Assembly: GCF_035046485.1 (NCBI RefSeq)
Contig: NC_085137.1
Coordinates: 476,123,396 to 476,187,395 of the forward strand
DNA from: Aedes albopictus
Lineage: Eukaryota; Arthropoda; Insecta; Diptera; Culicidae
DNA: 64,000 bases
Direction: 5' to 3'
This document shows positions 23,916-34,611 of this stretch, in pieces; position 1 is the first letter of the stretch; every line of letters begins with the position of its first letter. The notes under the pieces are model-generated. The model searched no databases, was not told the DNA's origin, and saw only the letters and a program-made list of their open reading frames with translations. Position numbers and translations under genes: made by a program.

Positions 23916-24870
23916 TGACTTACTTCCAGCTTCTTTTTTGGTCGTCTTTCTCAAGTCCTGTTTGTTATAAATAGTAGGATCGAAATTCCCTCCGTGCACC
24001 ATCCCACAGAATCAGAAGTTGAAGTGCTATGACAGTGGTGTAAGGGGTACCCATAACAGTGGTGTGTTTTACGGGATGTACTTCGCTTTGAAATTCTACC
24101 TTTCATCCATTTAGAAAACCGAAAACGCACTCATTCTCTGCAGTCAGTAGTCAGGTGCTGGTGGCTGCTGCAACGTTTGCTGCCACTTGTGTGCAACTCT
24201 CGAGTCGGAGCTCTCCATTTCACCTGCTTGATGGCTTTTTTGTTGGTGGTTCCTCAGGGCGGGCGGCGAGGTTTCTGTGTATGTTATCAGTAGGTTATAA
24301 TTGCCCTACTTTTTCAAACAGTGCACAGCACAAGCACATTCATACATAGTGAAAAGGGTGATCCATGTGGCACCAGGTGAGTACACCTATAGGTACCCAC
24401 TTGCCATAACGTGAGATGACTTTAAGGAGAGACGTTTTTCAGAAAACATTTTACTTTACTTCCCCGGGAAGCATCCCGTCCTGTGTGGCACAACATAAAT
24501 GCCAAGAATGGCGCGCGCGATTTTGGTTCCCGTTCCAGAAAACCTTCACATCCCAAACCATGATGGATTACTGAGGCGAGAATTTAATTTAATGTTTTAT
24601 AGCCAGTTTTCCGGTTTCCGCGCGTTAGCTTGGCGAAGCGTAATGCCTAGCCTCGTAGTGCAGATGTATGAAGGTCGGGAGTCGGGCACGTCGAAGCGCT
24701 GGCTGCTGCTGTCACCGTGCCAGTCGATGCACAGTGGCGAAAAAGAATGAATTTAATAGTCCTTTATATTCGAAGCAGAGTATATGTCTATGTTGCCCTT
24801 TACTGGCTTGAAAAAAGATTGGAAGAAACAGAATGGTGATTAATTGATAAATTTAGAGACGAAATTATGA
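23916..24870. other. unique DNA, nothing recognised
   Basis: Moderately GC-balanced. The frame at 24499-24750 and smaller ones lack known motifs. No supported feature. Confidence 0.35.
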
Positions 24871-24881
24871 AAAAAAAACTC

Positions 24882-24955
24882 GTGTTCCGGTGGGATTCGA
24901 ACCCACCTATCCGTGATCGGTGGACCGGCGCTTCAACTAGCTGTACCACAAAACA
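24882..24955 (-). repeat. tRNA-like sequence with Pol III terminator
   Basis: Read on minus, 74 nt. The acceptor stem TGTTTTG pairs with CGGAACA (two G-U pairs). The T arm GTGGG-TTCGAAT-CCCAC is perfect and contains the B box GGTTCGAATCC. There is an A-box-like TGGTACAGCTAG, and a T-run follows within 5 nt. The anticodon arm does not fold canonically, so I read it as tRNA-derived (pseudo-tRNA or SINE head) rather than a working tRNA. Confidence 0.55.
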
Positions 24956-25365
24956 GGCAATCAAGGGCTAGATACCAAAACTGACTTCGAGCCCACACCA
25001 CACTGAAAGACAAATTGCGGTCATGACCAGCATAAAAATGTTTACAAATTTACCATAGCAAAACGTGATCGTCGACCAACAAACGCTTCTTGTGTGCGTT
25101 TTGTTTCCTCCATGTCAAACGGTTCGATAGCCAAGTGGTAGCGTGCGAGCATGGTGATCTCAAAGTTCTTGGTTTGAAACCAATTGCCAACAGAAACTTG
25201 TTTTGATTGTAAATCGGGTCCATGGTAGAATTGAAAACATTAATCTGTTGAATTGAAACGAATCTCGGTCTGCACAAATTTAGTGGCAATGTGTATTCAA
25301 CTTGACCCTCAGAATAGTAATTTCAACCGCGAGCCGATGTTCCGAGCATGAACACTTCTTTTTCA
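24956..25365 (+). repeat. spacer containing a second tRNA-like stretch
   Basis: About 25121-25188 on plus has an A-box-like TAGCCAAGTGGTAGCG and a B-box-like GGTTTGAAACC. The spacing is tRNA-like and the stems are poor. Otherwise unique. Confidence 0.35.
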
Positions 25366-25367
25366 TA

Positions 25368-25773
25368 CACTAAAATAAATTTTGTTGTAGTTTCTACCGA
25401 ATTTATGGTAAAATTAAGAACTGCACCAACAATTTTCAACCGAATGCAAAATTCTGTTGATTGTACTGAAACATTGTCAATATTACCATGTGTGGCTTAC
25501 CGTTGACTGAAAACATTCTTGATGCTACTATTTTGGCATTGTAATTTCGCCCACGCCGACTTGAATGTTGGGCGTCTTAGATAAACGTGGTCAAAATTAC
25601 AATGCCAAAATAGTAGCATCAAGAATGTTTTCAGTCAACGGTACCGCACGCATGGTAATATTGACAATGTTTCAGTACAATTAACAAAATTTTGCATTTG
25701 GTTGAAAATCGTTGGAGCAGTTCTTAATTTTACCATGGATTCGCTAGTAACTACAACAAAATTTATTTCAGTG
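25368..25773. mobile_element. palindromic Tc1/mariner-type MITE, TSD TA
   Basis: 406 bp, almost wholly two inverted arms of about 180 bp around a short loop containing its own small hairpin (CGCCCACGC). Ends are CACTAAAATAAATTTTGTTG and its complement with one change, flanked by TA at 25366-25367 and 25774-25775. Non-coding. Confidence 0.85.
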
Positions 25774-25805
25774 TAATTCCATGTCTCTTTCGGGTTTCGA
25801 CGGTG

Positions 25806-26388
25806 AGTTCCGCGAATTAGCGAATTAGTGAGTAAGTGTGTATGAATTAGTGAGTGAATCCGTTATTGAGTCAGTGAAGCAGTGAGTACAAGAGGTTATG
25901 AGTATATGTTCCATGGGAGTTAGTGTATCAGTGAGTGAATTAGTGGGTTAGTCAATAAAAAAATTTATTAAGCGGATTAATGAGCGAGTTAGTAAATGAG
26001 GGAGTTAATAAATGAGTTAATGTATGAGTGAATTGATTGATGAGAGAATTAATGAGTGGGTGATTAAGTTGGTAAAAGAGTGGGCTAATGAGTAAGTGAG
26101 TGAGTCGGTGAATGAATGAGTGGCAAATGACTTAGTGAATGAGTGGGCGAAAATGGGTGAGCTAGTGAGTAAGAAGTTGGGCTGGGTGAGTTTAAGAGTT
26201 AGTGAGTAAGAAAGTTGGTAAGTTAGTGGGATGAATTTAAAAACAAGTGAGTGGTTTAGCGAGTTAATAAGTGCAGAAGTGGATTAATAAGTATTTGGCT
26301 GATTGAGCTAGTGAGATAGTGAATTAATAAATAATGAGCTTCTTAGTAAACTAATGTGTGAGTGAATGACTGAATTAGTGAGTTAGTC
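25806..26388. repeat. TTAGTGAG degenerate satellite, left part
   Basis: Loose tandem TTAGTGAG/GAGTGAAT tetramer-octamer repeats. The array continues at 32494-32543 after the hAT insertion. Confidence 0.8.
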
Positions 26389-27223
26389 CAGTGCTTCCCA
26401 AACTGTGCGCCGCGGCGCCCTGGTGCGCCGTGAACTATTCTCAGGTGCACCGTAGTCTCTTGAACCATGATGAAAAGAAAAAGTCTTATTATTCAAACGC
26501 GAAATATCTTTATTTGCTGTTTTTGTTCAGTAAAACTAGTGTCAGCTGACAGCCTTTTTTATTTCATTCCACTGCCTCAGTCTTCGGAAGAAAGTCACTC
26601 AAAGGGGATATTTTTTTTCCAAATTTTTAGTTTTAAATAAATGTTACAAAATCATCGAGTGTTCCAGGAATGTAATTTCTGATATCTCATGAAACTTTTT
26701 ACCAATTTTTCTAGTTTCTGGAGTTCTGACATATTTCTTTTATGTTTCTAAAATTGTTATTTGTACCTTTTTTAGGATTCCGGTTAGTTTTCAATTTATC
26801 TATAGTTATTTTATCAATAGTAATTCAAAGCAAATATTTCATAAGCATGTTAGAAGCTCTTTCCAGAATAATTACTGTCAATGTTCCACTCTTCGTTTTG
26901 TCTCAAACATTTCGGGGTGCCATTTTTACTATCATCACTATCGCAAAACAATTCTGGTACATTCTGTATGTTGACTTCAAAGAACCCCCTTTTTTGCGTT
27001 GTGTCACTTTCACAGATTCTAAACAATCTATTTTTAGATCTATTTTTCATGAAATTTTACAAACACACTATTTTACAAATTTGAAGATTTTGCATTGCAA
27101 TCGCACAGAAACCTATTTTTTTTTTGTTAAATTCTGGAAATTTCAAGCAAATTTACTTTAAAAAAACCCAGATTAATCCACCTAGTGGTGGTAGTGCCTT
27201 TCTCGTCGAATATGTACTCATAA

Positions 27224-27490
27224 GGCCGATGCAAATATTATTTTTCTTTTATGTCCGAGACCTCTCATCAGGTACGAGGGGGGGGACAAAAATAAATAAG
27301 GAACAAACGAAAAAAAAAACTATTGAAAAATTGGAATTTTTACCAACTATTGAAAAATAGTTGCTTGTAAAAAAATTGTCTATTGAAAATGGAGTCATGA
27401 GACGCCATGTTTTTTTTTTTCGCCCTTTCAATATTTTGAGATTTTTGAAGGGGGGGGTGACATAAAACAAATTAAATATTTGCATCGGCC
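27224..27490. mobile_element. MITE, GGCCGATGCAAATATT ends, TSD TAA
   Basis: 267 bp with terminal inverted repeats GGCCGATGCAAATATT of about 32 bp in all, flanked by TAA at 27221-27223 and 27491-27493. The paralogous empty site near 60365 (read on minus) has CTCA-CGA-TCTTT where this copy has CTCA-TAA...TAA-TCTTT, which confirms a 3 bp target. Subterminal G-runs occur. This fits PIF/Harbinger-like preference for TWA. A diverged relative is at 45680-45965. Confidence 0.8.
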
Positions 27491-27788
27491 TAATCTTTAC
27501 GTCGACATTAGCTGATCCTAAGAACACTTGTACGCTTAATATGACTCATGTAAAATTTGACCTCCTTATGAACCCAAATTGTGAACTGTAATTTTGGACG
27601 CAAAAGGAGATCGGATAAACTTTATTCAGTGTTGATGCGATCAATTTTCCCATAACATTATTGATTCATCCTACATTATAATTACACCGCAGGAACTTGG
27701 AATGGTTTGATTTGTTGAGATTGCTTTGGTCACGATATTGTTTTCTTGCATATATGAAGACTTTGATCATTTCTTAACTTTTAATCTA

Positions 27789-28082
27789 CACACTAGAATC
27801 AGCTCGGTATTTTTCCCATCTTTTTACTGAGTTCTCAACAGCAGATTTAACTCGGTACGCTCGGTTGTTTCTTTTGCGGATATTCTGTAAATGAGTTACC
27901 GAGCTCAGATAATAAACTGTCAAAAGTTACTGATACACGGTAAATATCGTTACTGGTGAACGGTAAATACGATAACCGAGTGTACCGAGATAAATCTGCT
28001 GTTGAAAACTCAGTAAAAAGATGGAAAAAATACTGAACTCAGTGAAAAAATTACTGAGCTGGAACATCTGAATCTTAGTGTG
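27789..28082. mobile_element. palindromic MITE, TSD TA
   Basis: Ends CACACTAGAATCAG and CTGAATCTTAGTGTG, flanked by TA (27787-27788 and 28083-28084). The arms carry paired CTCGGTA, ATCTTTTTACTGAGTT and AACAGCAGATTTA segments. 294 bp, non-coding, Tc1/mariner-like duplication. Confidence 0.75.
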
Positions 28083-28566
28083 TATCAGATTAAAACTCAA
28101 AATTTATCAGGCTATCAGAAAAGCCACAAATTGATTTATCTCTAACATTGGTTTTGTTCTCTTTCATAATACCACTATTTGATGTGCATGCATACGATGA
28201 GTTTGGTTCAATTTTAAGTTTGACCATTTCCGGCGAACACCTGGAACCGGTTCCCGGAAAGAATCTGTTGACCCAAATTTGATCTGAGACTATTTTCTTG
28301 CTAACCGTTCATTAGGTTACCGTCATGTGACATGTCACATGTATTGATTCTCTTTTACATTTGAAATATTCCGGCGTAACAGACGAAATCGGTTCCGTGG
28401 AACACTGATATGGTCTAAGACTTTTTTCTTGTCAACTGTACATCATGTTACCTAAAAAGCCGTGATTTGAGGTGTCGTATACATGGCGTTGGTTCACTTT
28501 GAGATTTGGCCACTTATGTCAGGACACCCGAAACCGGTTCCGGAATACTACCGATAGTCTCTAATG

Positions 28567-29742
28567 CAGGGTGTTAGGTTCGTGATTGCAAACCTTTATA
28601 TTCTTACACCGCACATCGGCGGCGTTGTCTTTTTATTTCATAACGACAGCAGTCTTGGTTCGGCATATGATCAAGACTGTGTGCGCGGTGCAAAACTAGA
28701 TACCAGCATAGACTAATTTCAAGACCTCGATGTACCAAAGAAAACCATTAAATTTTGTGTGCCCAGTCCGGTACCCAATAATATTCATAACCGTGTATTT
28801 TTTACGTGTAAGTTGCCTTTTGTGTAAATTATATTTAGCGTGTTACACCGATCTGACAGGAAAAGGCCTAAAAATAAATTACGTAACGGGGTACCGAGGA
28901 TTGTTCGCAATCTGCGAACTTGATTGCGGAAAAAAATGCGACCATGACACCGCTGATACCAGCGTGCACTAGCTCCAGCGGCACACAGTGTGCAAAAAAG
29001 TGCTTACCTTTACAGTTGCAAATTCATGATCTGATATACAATGTTGAATTCGGAAATACAAGAACACGAGAGGAGCTTGACGTTTGATGTCAAAGAACGA
29101 ATTGTAAAACGGAACAGAGGCCACAGATTTGCCTAAGAGAAAATTCAAATTCATTACGCATTTTTTCAAAGATAATTAACAAAAACAAACACTACTTTTT
29201 AGCTTATTTGCTTTAGAAAACTAAGTTATTTAACTAAACCAAAAGATTCGAAGATCTTTTTTGGTAAAAAATTTAATAATCTTTCGAATGAGGGTTAAAA
29301 AGCTGCGTTAAGCTTGCCCATTTTCAAGTTATAGCGAAGACCACATTATCATGGAGACTTGCAGCACTGCTGAAAATCGGGAGTCACTGCTAGCAGCGCC
29401 ACTCCGGATGAAGGTGGCACTATTCATGATAGTGTGTGTAAATTTTCATACTCGCACCAATTACCTCTTAAACTTTTACACAAAGGTACCACCTTAGCTC
29501 ACCAGCCGGCGGTGCCGTTGGTGACGCTTGCCCTTAGCATGGGAAAACAACAGAATTGCAAGTCTTCTTGATAAAGTAGTCTTCGGTTATAGCCAGTTTG
29601 AGGCAAGCAAATTCAAAAACACATAAAGTTCAATTACTAGGTAACGGTTGAGATTTGACCATATGCGTAGAAATTTTGTTTTCACCATTTATGATTCTCT
29701 ATCACACCTTAAAAAGTTTGCATTCACGAACCTAACACCCTG
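28567..29742. mobile_element. mariner-like non-autonomous element, 1.18 kb
   Basis: Ends CAGGGTGTTAGGTTCGTG and CACGAACCTAACACCCTG are perfect inverted complements over 18 bp. The right flank is TA; the left is TG. Uninterrupted monomers read CTAATGTGGTCTG where this copy reads CTAATG...TATAGTCTG, which supports a 2 bp duplication with one later change. Frames at 28730-28972 plus and 28969-29169 minus are not transposase. An internally deleted relative lies at 34458-34605. Confidence 0.75.
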
Positions 29743-31096
29743 TATAGTCTGAACCTTTTTGCTTGCTAACGTTCGTAAGATTATCAAAAAAAAAGCCGCG
29801 CTTTGCTGTGTAACATGTATAGGTTTGGTTCAATTTTATATTTGGCCGCTTTCGGAGGGACACCCGAAACTAATTCCGGCACTACCGGCAGTCCCTAATG
29901 TGGACTTAGCCTACTTCCTTGATAACCAGTCATCAGGTTATCGGAAAACCCGTTATTTGTTGTATCGCATGCATGGGATTAGCTCTCTTTTATATTAGGC
30001 CTTTTCCGGTGGGACACCCGGAAACGGTTTCGGAACTAGACCGGGTCAGGTATGGTATGAGACTATTTTCATGCTAACCGTTCATCAGGTTATCGAAAAA
30101 GCCGCTGTTTGATGTGTCGCATGCATGGGTTTGGTTCACTTTTATCCGGGGAGACACCCGTAACTGGTTCCGGAATACAACCGGCAGTCCCCAATGTGGT
30201 CTGAGCCTACTTCCTTAATAATCGGCCATCAAGTTATAGAAAAAGCCGTGATTTGATGTGTCGCATGCATGGGTTTAGTTCACTTTTATATTTGGCCACT
30301 TCCGTCGGGTCTCGGAACCGGTTCCGGAACACTACCGGTTTAGATATGGTCTGATACTGTTTTCCTGCTAAACGTTCATCAGGTTATCAGGTAATCGGCC
30401 ATCAAGTTATAGAAAAAGCCGTGATTTGATGTGTCGCATGCATGGGTTTAGTTCACTTTTATATTTGGCCACTTCCGTCGGGACCCTCGGAACCGGTTCC
30501 GGAACACTACCGGTTTAGATATGGTCTGATACTGTTTTCCTGCTAAACGTTCATCAGGTTATCGAAAATGCCGCCGTTTGATGTGTCGCATGCATGATTT
30601 TGGATCTCTTTTATATTTGGCCACTTCTGGCTGGACATCCGGAACCGGTTCCGGAACACTTCCGGTTCAGATATGGTCTGATGCAATTTTCCTGCTAACA
30701 GTTTATCAGGTTACCGAAAATGCCGGTGTTTGATGTGTCGCATGAATGGGTTATGTTCAATTATATATTTGGCCACTTCCGGTGGGACACCCAGAACCGG
30801 TTCCGGAACACTTACGGTTCAGATATGGTCTGAGACTATTTTCTTGCTTACCGTTCATCAGATAATAGCAAATGCCGTGGTTTGATAGGTCGCATGCATG
30901 GATTTGTTGCCTTTTCATGTCTGGCCCCTTCCAGGGGTACCGGTTCGGAACACCTAAATGGCCATAACTCCGAAACGGCTGGACCGATCCGAACCATTTT
31001 CAATAGGAAACAATGGGACCGGATTCCGCGTCGAATGAGCCATTGGTCATTAAAATCGGTTGAGGTTTACTGCCAAAAATTGATGTGAGTTTTTTT

Positions 31097-31133
<37 letters not shown>

Positions 31134-31143
31134 TACACACACA
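31097..31143. repeat. (CA)n microsatellite
   Basis: Nearly pure CA/AC dinucleotides with ACAT interruptions. This is the minus-orientation counterpart of the TG leader found in the other satellite elements. Confidence 0.95.
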
Positions 31144-31250
31144 GACATCACCTCAATTCGTCGAGCTGAGTTGATTAGTATATGTGACTCGACCCTCCGG
31201 GCCTTCTATCAAAAAGTCATTTTTGGAGTGAACATATAGCCTTTCCAGTA

Positions 31251-32019
31251 CCGTAAACCGGGGTCAAATTGATCAGCGGGGTGAAATTGATCATTCGGGT
31301 ACTACATTGTAATTCCATACTAGGAACTCCTAAGCGTCGTAATGATCTTAGACTTTTTACGTCATCTGGTTCGTAGCTGTCTAGAGATGAGTGTAGACTT
31401 TTAATTTTTTTTAAAAAAGTTAATTTTGCCTTATTTTTTTAGGAATTTGCAATGTGTTTCTCATTAAGCTGAAATCATTGCTTCTGAACAATTGATTGCT
31501 AATGGGACTTCCCGTAAATTCTCTCTTTTAACATTTTTGTGGAACCTTGGTTAGGAACAGAACATGAAATAGTTATAAAAAAGTTCATTTTATGATGAAA
31601 TAGTCATTTATTGCGCTAGAAATCACTTATTCCAAATTTAATTGCCTACTTTTAGGCGTTTAAGGGGAAATTTCAAAATTTAATTTTGCATTTAAAGTAT
31701 TAAATTCACTAGTTGTAAGATTTTAAACGCGTTATTCGGTTTTAGAAGAGCAAAATTAAGCGGAGAAGGAAATTTTCCTTTCCAACCGATGCTTAATTGT
31801 GTATTGATCAATTTCGCCCCAAAGTGGCATTTCCAATTTTTTGATATTTGGAGTTATTTAACTTAAAGTTTAAATTTGTTGAACAAAAATCTTCCACATG
31901 GTTCCATGGAGATCCACTGAGTACTGGTTTTACAGAAATTCTTTTGGCAATATTTGAATTGGCACTGATGTTATCCGCAAAAGTTTTTTTAAAGTGATCA
32001 ATTTGACCCCGGATTACGG
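31251..32019. mobile_element. Tc1/mariner-type element, TSD TA
   Basis: Left end CCGTAAACCGGGGTCAAATT and right end AATTTGACCCCGGATTACGG, followed inward by TGATCA motifs. TA flanks at 31249-31250 and 32020-32021. It splits the GTAC of the host element's terminal hairpin. 769 bp, AT-rich, no transposase frame. Confidence 0.8.
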
Positions 32020-32493
32020 TACACTTAGTGTAAGTACGAGAAAGGCGAAAATAGGCATTTTAAGAACCTAGTTTTTAGATTCTAAGAAATCATGAAATTG
32101 AAGATTTTTATGCGATTTATATTTGAAAAGAAATTTTACAGATCAAAACTTTTCGTCGTTAGTTTGATGCAGATGTTTCATTATAAAAGAATTAAAATAT
32201 TGGAGAAAATAACGTTCTTGATTCAAAAGAGCAGTACTTAACACGATTTTCTTTTTACTTACAGATATTCCCCTAACAAGCTCAGGTTAATCATTATCGT
32301 TCTTGATTTAATATCTCAAGTGCTTTCATGAGATTTTTTTTCCAAAATCATAGAAAAACGCATGGTACGGTCTGATTTAACGCCGACCTAGTGTTGAAAT
32401 GGTAAAACTTCTTTGTAAAAAGTTGTTGGTGCGCCGTGATATTTTTGAAAATGTCAAAAGGTGCCACGGTAGCAAAAAGTTTGGGAACCTCTG

Positions 32494-32543
32494 AGTTAGT
32501 CTATAAATTAGTAAACCAGTTAGTGAGTGATCTTGTTAGTGAG
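32494..32543. repeat. TTAGTGAG satellite, right part
   Basis: Continuation of 25806-26388 after the hAT. It begins with the second copy of the 8 bp duplication. Confidence 0.7.
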
Positions 32544-32573
32544 CAGTGGTGGACACGCTTGCCGCGTTTCGCA

Positions 32574-32912
32574 CGAACATTTGCTTCTATTCCCACAAAT
32601 GTCACTTAAAAGTGTTCTATCAATGTTCTCCATTATACAAGTGAGGTATACTTTTCTGTTGAGGTGAAAAAAGTTCAATTTGAACTTTAGTTTTCGAGCT
32701 ATTGATGGGCAAACACAATTTTTCGGGTAACGGTTAACGATAACTGTCCGTTAATCGTTCAATTGCGTTCACTTCTCAATAATTCGAAAGTCAAAAGTTC
32801 AAATTAAGATTTTTCCACCTCCAGAGAAAGGTATAGTTCACTTGCAAATCGGAGAACATCAATATATATTGAACGTTTAAGTAAAGTTTGTGGGAATAGG
32901 AGTAAATGTTCG
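32574..32912. mobile_element. inverted-repeat element
   Basis: Arms 32574-32705 and about 32775-32912 are imperfect complements: CGAACATTTGCTTCTATTCC faces GGAATAGGAGTAAATGTTCG, and TTCAATTTGAACTTT faces AAAGTTCAAATTAAG. It probably extends to CAGTGGTGGACACG at 32544. A target duplication was not fixed. Non-coding. Confidence 0.6.
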
Positions 32913-32944
32913 TTTAATATGTGTTAACGCTTAACGGCAGGTGT

Positions 32945-34610
32945 TTTTGCCTTTCTCGTACACCAAGGTGTACCGAAAGGCTATATGTTCACTCCAAAAA
33001 TGAAATTTTGATAGAGCCCCCGGAGGGGCAAGTTTCATATACCAATCGACTCAGCTCGACGAGTTGAGATGATGTCTGTGTGTGTGTATGTGTGTGTGTG
33101 TGTGTACAAAAAAAGGTCACCTCACTTTTAGATAGTAAATATCAACCGATTTCAACGATCGATAGCTCATTCGACGCGGAATCTGGTCCCATTGTTTCCT
33201 AATGAAAATGATTCGGATCGGTCCAGCCGTTGCGGAGTTATGGCCATTTAGGTGTTCTGGATCGGTACCCCTGGAAGGGGCCAGACATGAAAATGCACCA
33301 AACCCATGCATGCGACTCATCAAACCACGGCATTTACGATTATCTGATGAACGGTAAGCAGGAAAATAGTCTCAGACCATATCTGAACCGGTAGTGTTCC
33401 GGAACCGGTTCTGAGTGCCCCGCCGGAAGTGGCCAAATATCAAATTGAACATAACTCATGCATGCGACACATCAAACAGCGGCTTTTTCGATAATCTGCT
33501 GAACGATTACCAGTAAAACAGTATCAGAGCACATCTGAACCGGTAGTGTTCCAGAACCGGTTCCAGATGTCCCACCGGAAGTGGAAAAATATAAATGTGT
33601 ACCAAACCCATGCATGTGACACATCAAACAGCGGCATTTTCGATAACCTGATGGACGGTTAGCAAGAAAACAATATCAGACCATATCTGAACCAGTAGTG
33701 TTCCGGAACCGGTTCCGGGGGTCCCGACGGATGTGGCCAAATATAAAAGAGTTCCAAACCCATGCATGCGATACAACAAATAACGGCTTTTCTGATAACC
33801 TGATGACTGGTTATCAAAGAAATACGTTAGGACCACATTAGAGACAGCCGGTTGTATTCCGGAACCAGTTCCGGGTGTCTCGCCGAAAATGACCAAATAT
33901 AAAAGTGAACCAAACCCATGCATGCGACACATCAAACAGCGGCATTTTCGATAACCTGATGAACGGTAAGCAGGAAAACAGTATCAGACCATATCTGAAC
34001 CGGTAGTGTTCCGGAATCGGTTCCGGATGTTCCGTCGGAAGTGGCCAAATATAAACGAGTACCAAACCGATGCATGCGACACATCAAACAGCGGCATTTT
34101 CGATAATCTTATGAACGGTAAGCAGGAAAACAATATCAGGCCATATCTGAACCAGTAGTGTTCCGGAACCGATTCCGGGGGTCCCGACGGATGTGGCCAA
34201 ATATAAACGAGTATCAAACCCATGCATGCGATACAACAAATAACGGCTTTTCTAATAATCTGATGACTGGTTATCAAAGAAATAGGTTAGGACCACATTA
34301 GGGACAGCCGGTAGCGCCGTAACCAGTTCCTGGTGTCCCTCCGAAAGCGGCTAAATATAAAATTAAACTGAACCTATGTATGCGACACAGCAAAGCTAGG
34401 ATTTTTTGATAACCTTATGAACGTTAGCAAGCAAACAGGTTCAGACCGGTGAAAAAAATGTTTTACGCATATGGTCAAATCTCAACCGTTAATAATTGAG
34501 CTTTACATGTTTTTGACTTATCGCATTTAAAAGATTATTAAATTTTCTACCAAAAAGATCTTAGAATCTATTGGTTTAGATAACTAAAGCTAAAAAGCTC
34601 GAAAGTAGTG
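32945..34610 (+). mobile_element. satellite-bearing element, plus orientation
   Basis: Starts with the hairpin GCCTTTCTCGTACACC / GGTGTACCGAAAGG, then CTATATGTTCACTCC and a (TG)n leader near 33075-33104. These are followed by degenerate monomers of about 152 bp from 33300 to 34440 with the landmarks CATGCATGCGACACATCAAA, GATAACCTGATGAACGG and GAACCGGTTCCGG. The minus-strand frames of 68 to 103 codons (MHGFGAFSCLAP style) come from monomers and are not genes. Confidence 0.8.
34458..34605. mobile_element. deleted copy of the 28567-29742 element
   Basis: ACGCATATGGTCAAATCTCA, AGATTATTAAATTTTCTACC and GGTTTAGATAACTAAAGC all match the reverse complement of 29180-29690, but several hundred bases between them are missing. 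Termini are lost. Confidence 0.6.
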
Positions 34611-34611
34611 T

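Larger units (their letters stand above)
27160..32050 (-). mobile_element. satellite-bearing element, minus orientation, inside the hAT
   Basis: Reads on minus from CGCCTTTCTCGTACTT (near 32047), through a CT-GGAGGG and TG-repeat leader, then degenerate monomers of about 152 bp (landmarks CATGCATGCGACACATCAAA, GAACCGGTTCCGG, CGATAACCTGATGAACGG), to a terminal ACGAGAAAGGCACTA followed by a CTAGGTGGATTAAT motif (27160-27215). The same architecture runs on plus at 32945-34610 and 56973-60430. Four TIR elements interrupt it (27224, 27789, 28567, 31251). The superfamily is unknown. No protein is evident; short frames are monomer by-products. Confidence 0.75.
26389..32493. mobile_element. hAT-type element, 6.1 kb, perfect 8 bp TSD
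   Basis: Left end CAGTGCTTCCCAAACT and right end AGTTTGGGAACCTCTG are hAT-style inverted termini. They are flanked by the identical 8 bp AGTTAGTC (26381-26388 and 32494-32501). The host array resumes directly on the far side, so the boundaries are firm. Subterminal GGTGCGCC/GTGCGCCGTG words occur at both ends. Only about 1.2 kb (26389-27159 and 32051-32493) is hAT sequence; the rest is a nested satellite element with further insertions. I see no hAT transposase: the 139-codon frame at 26742-27161 has no recognisable DDE or dimerisation segment. It is non-autonomous or gutted. Confidence 0.9.

Noticed and set aside
22221..23918. 565-codon open frame and overlapping 464-528-codon frames
   Set aside because: They are read-through of a stop-free 16 bp satellite; the same peptide appears in all three plus frames, and there is no codon bias, start context or domain.
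24882..24955. Functional tRNA gene
   Set aside because: Acceptor and T arms fold, but the anticodon arm does not and no anticodon can be assigned; called tRNA-like only.
26742..27161. 139-codon frame inside the hAT as a transposase
   Set aside because: Mostly hydrophobic residues from AT-rich DNA, with no DDE, RNase H-like or hAT dimerisation motif visible.
33117..34277. Minus-strand frames of 68-103 codons sharing MHGFG and YIWPL phrases
   Set aside because: They repeat with the 152 bp monomers and recur in every copy of the satellite element; not a gene family.
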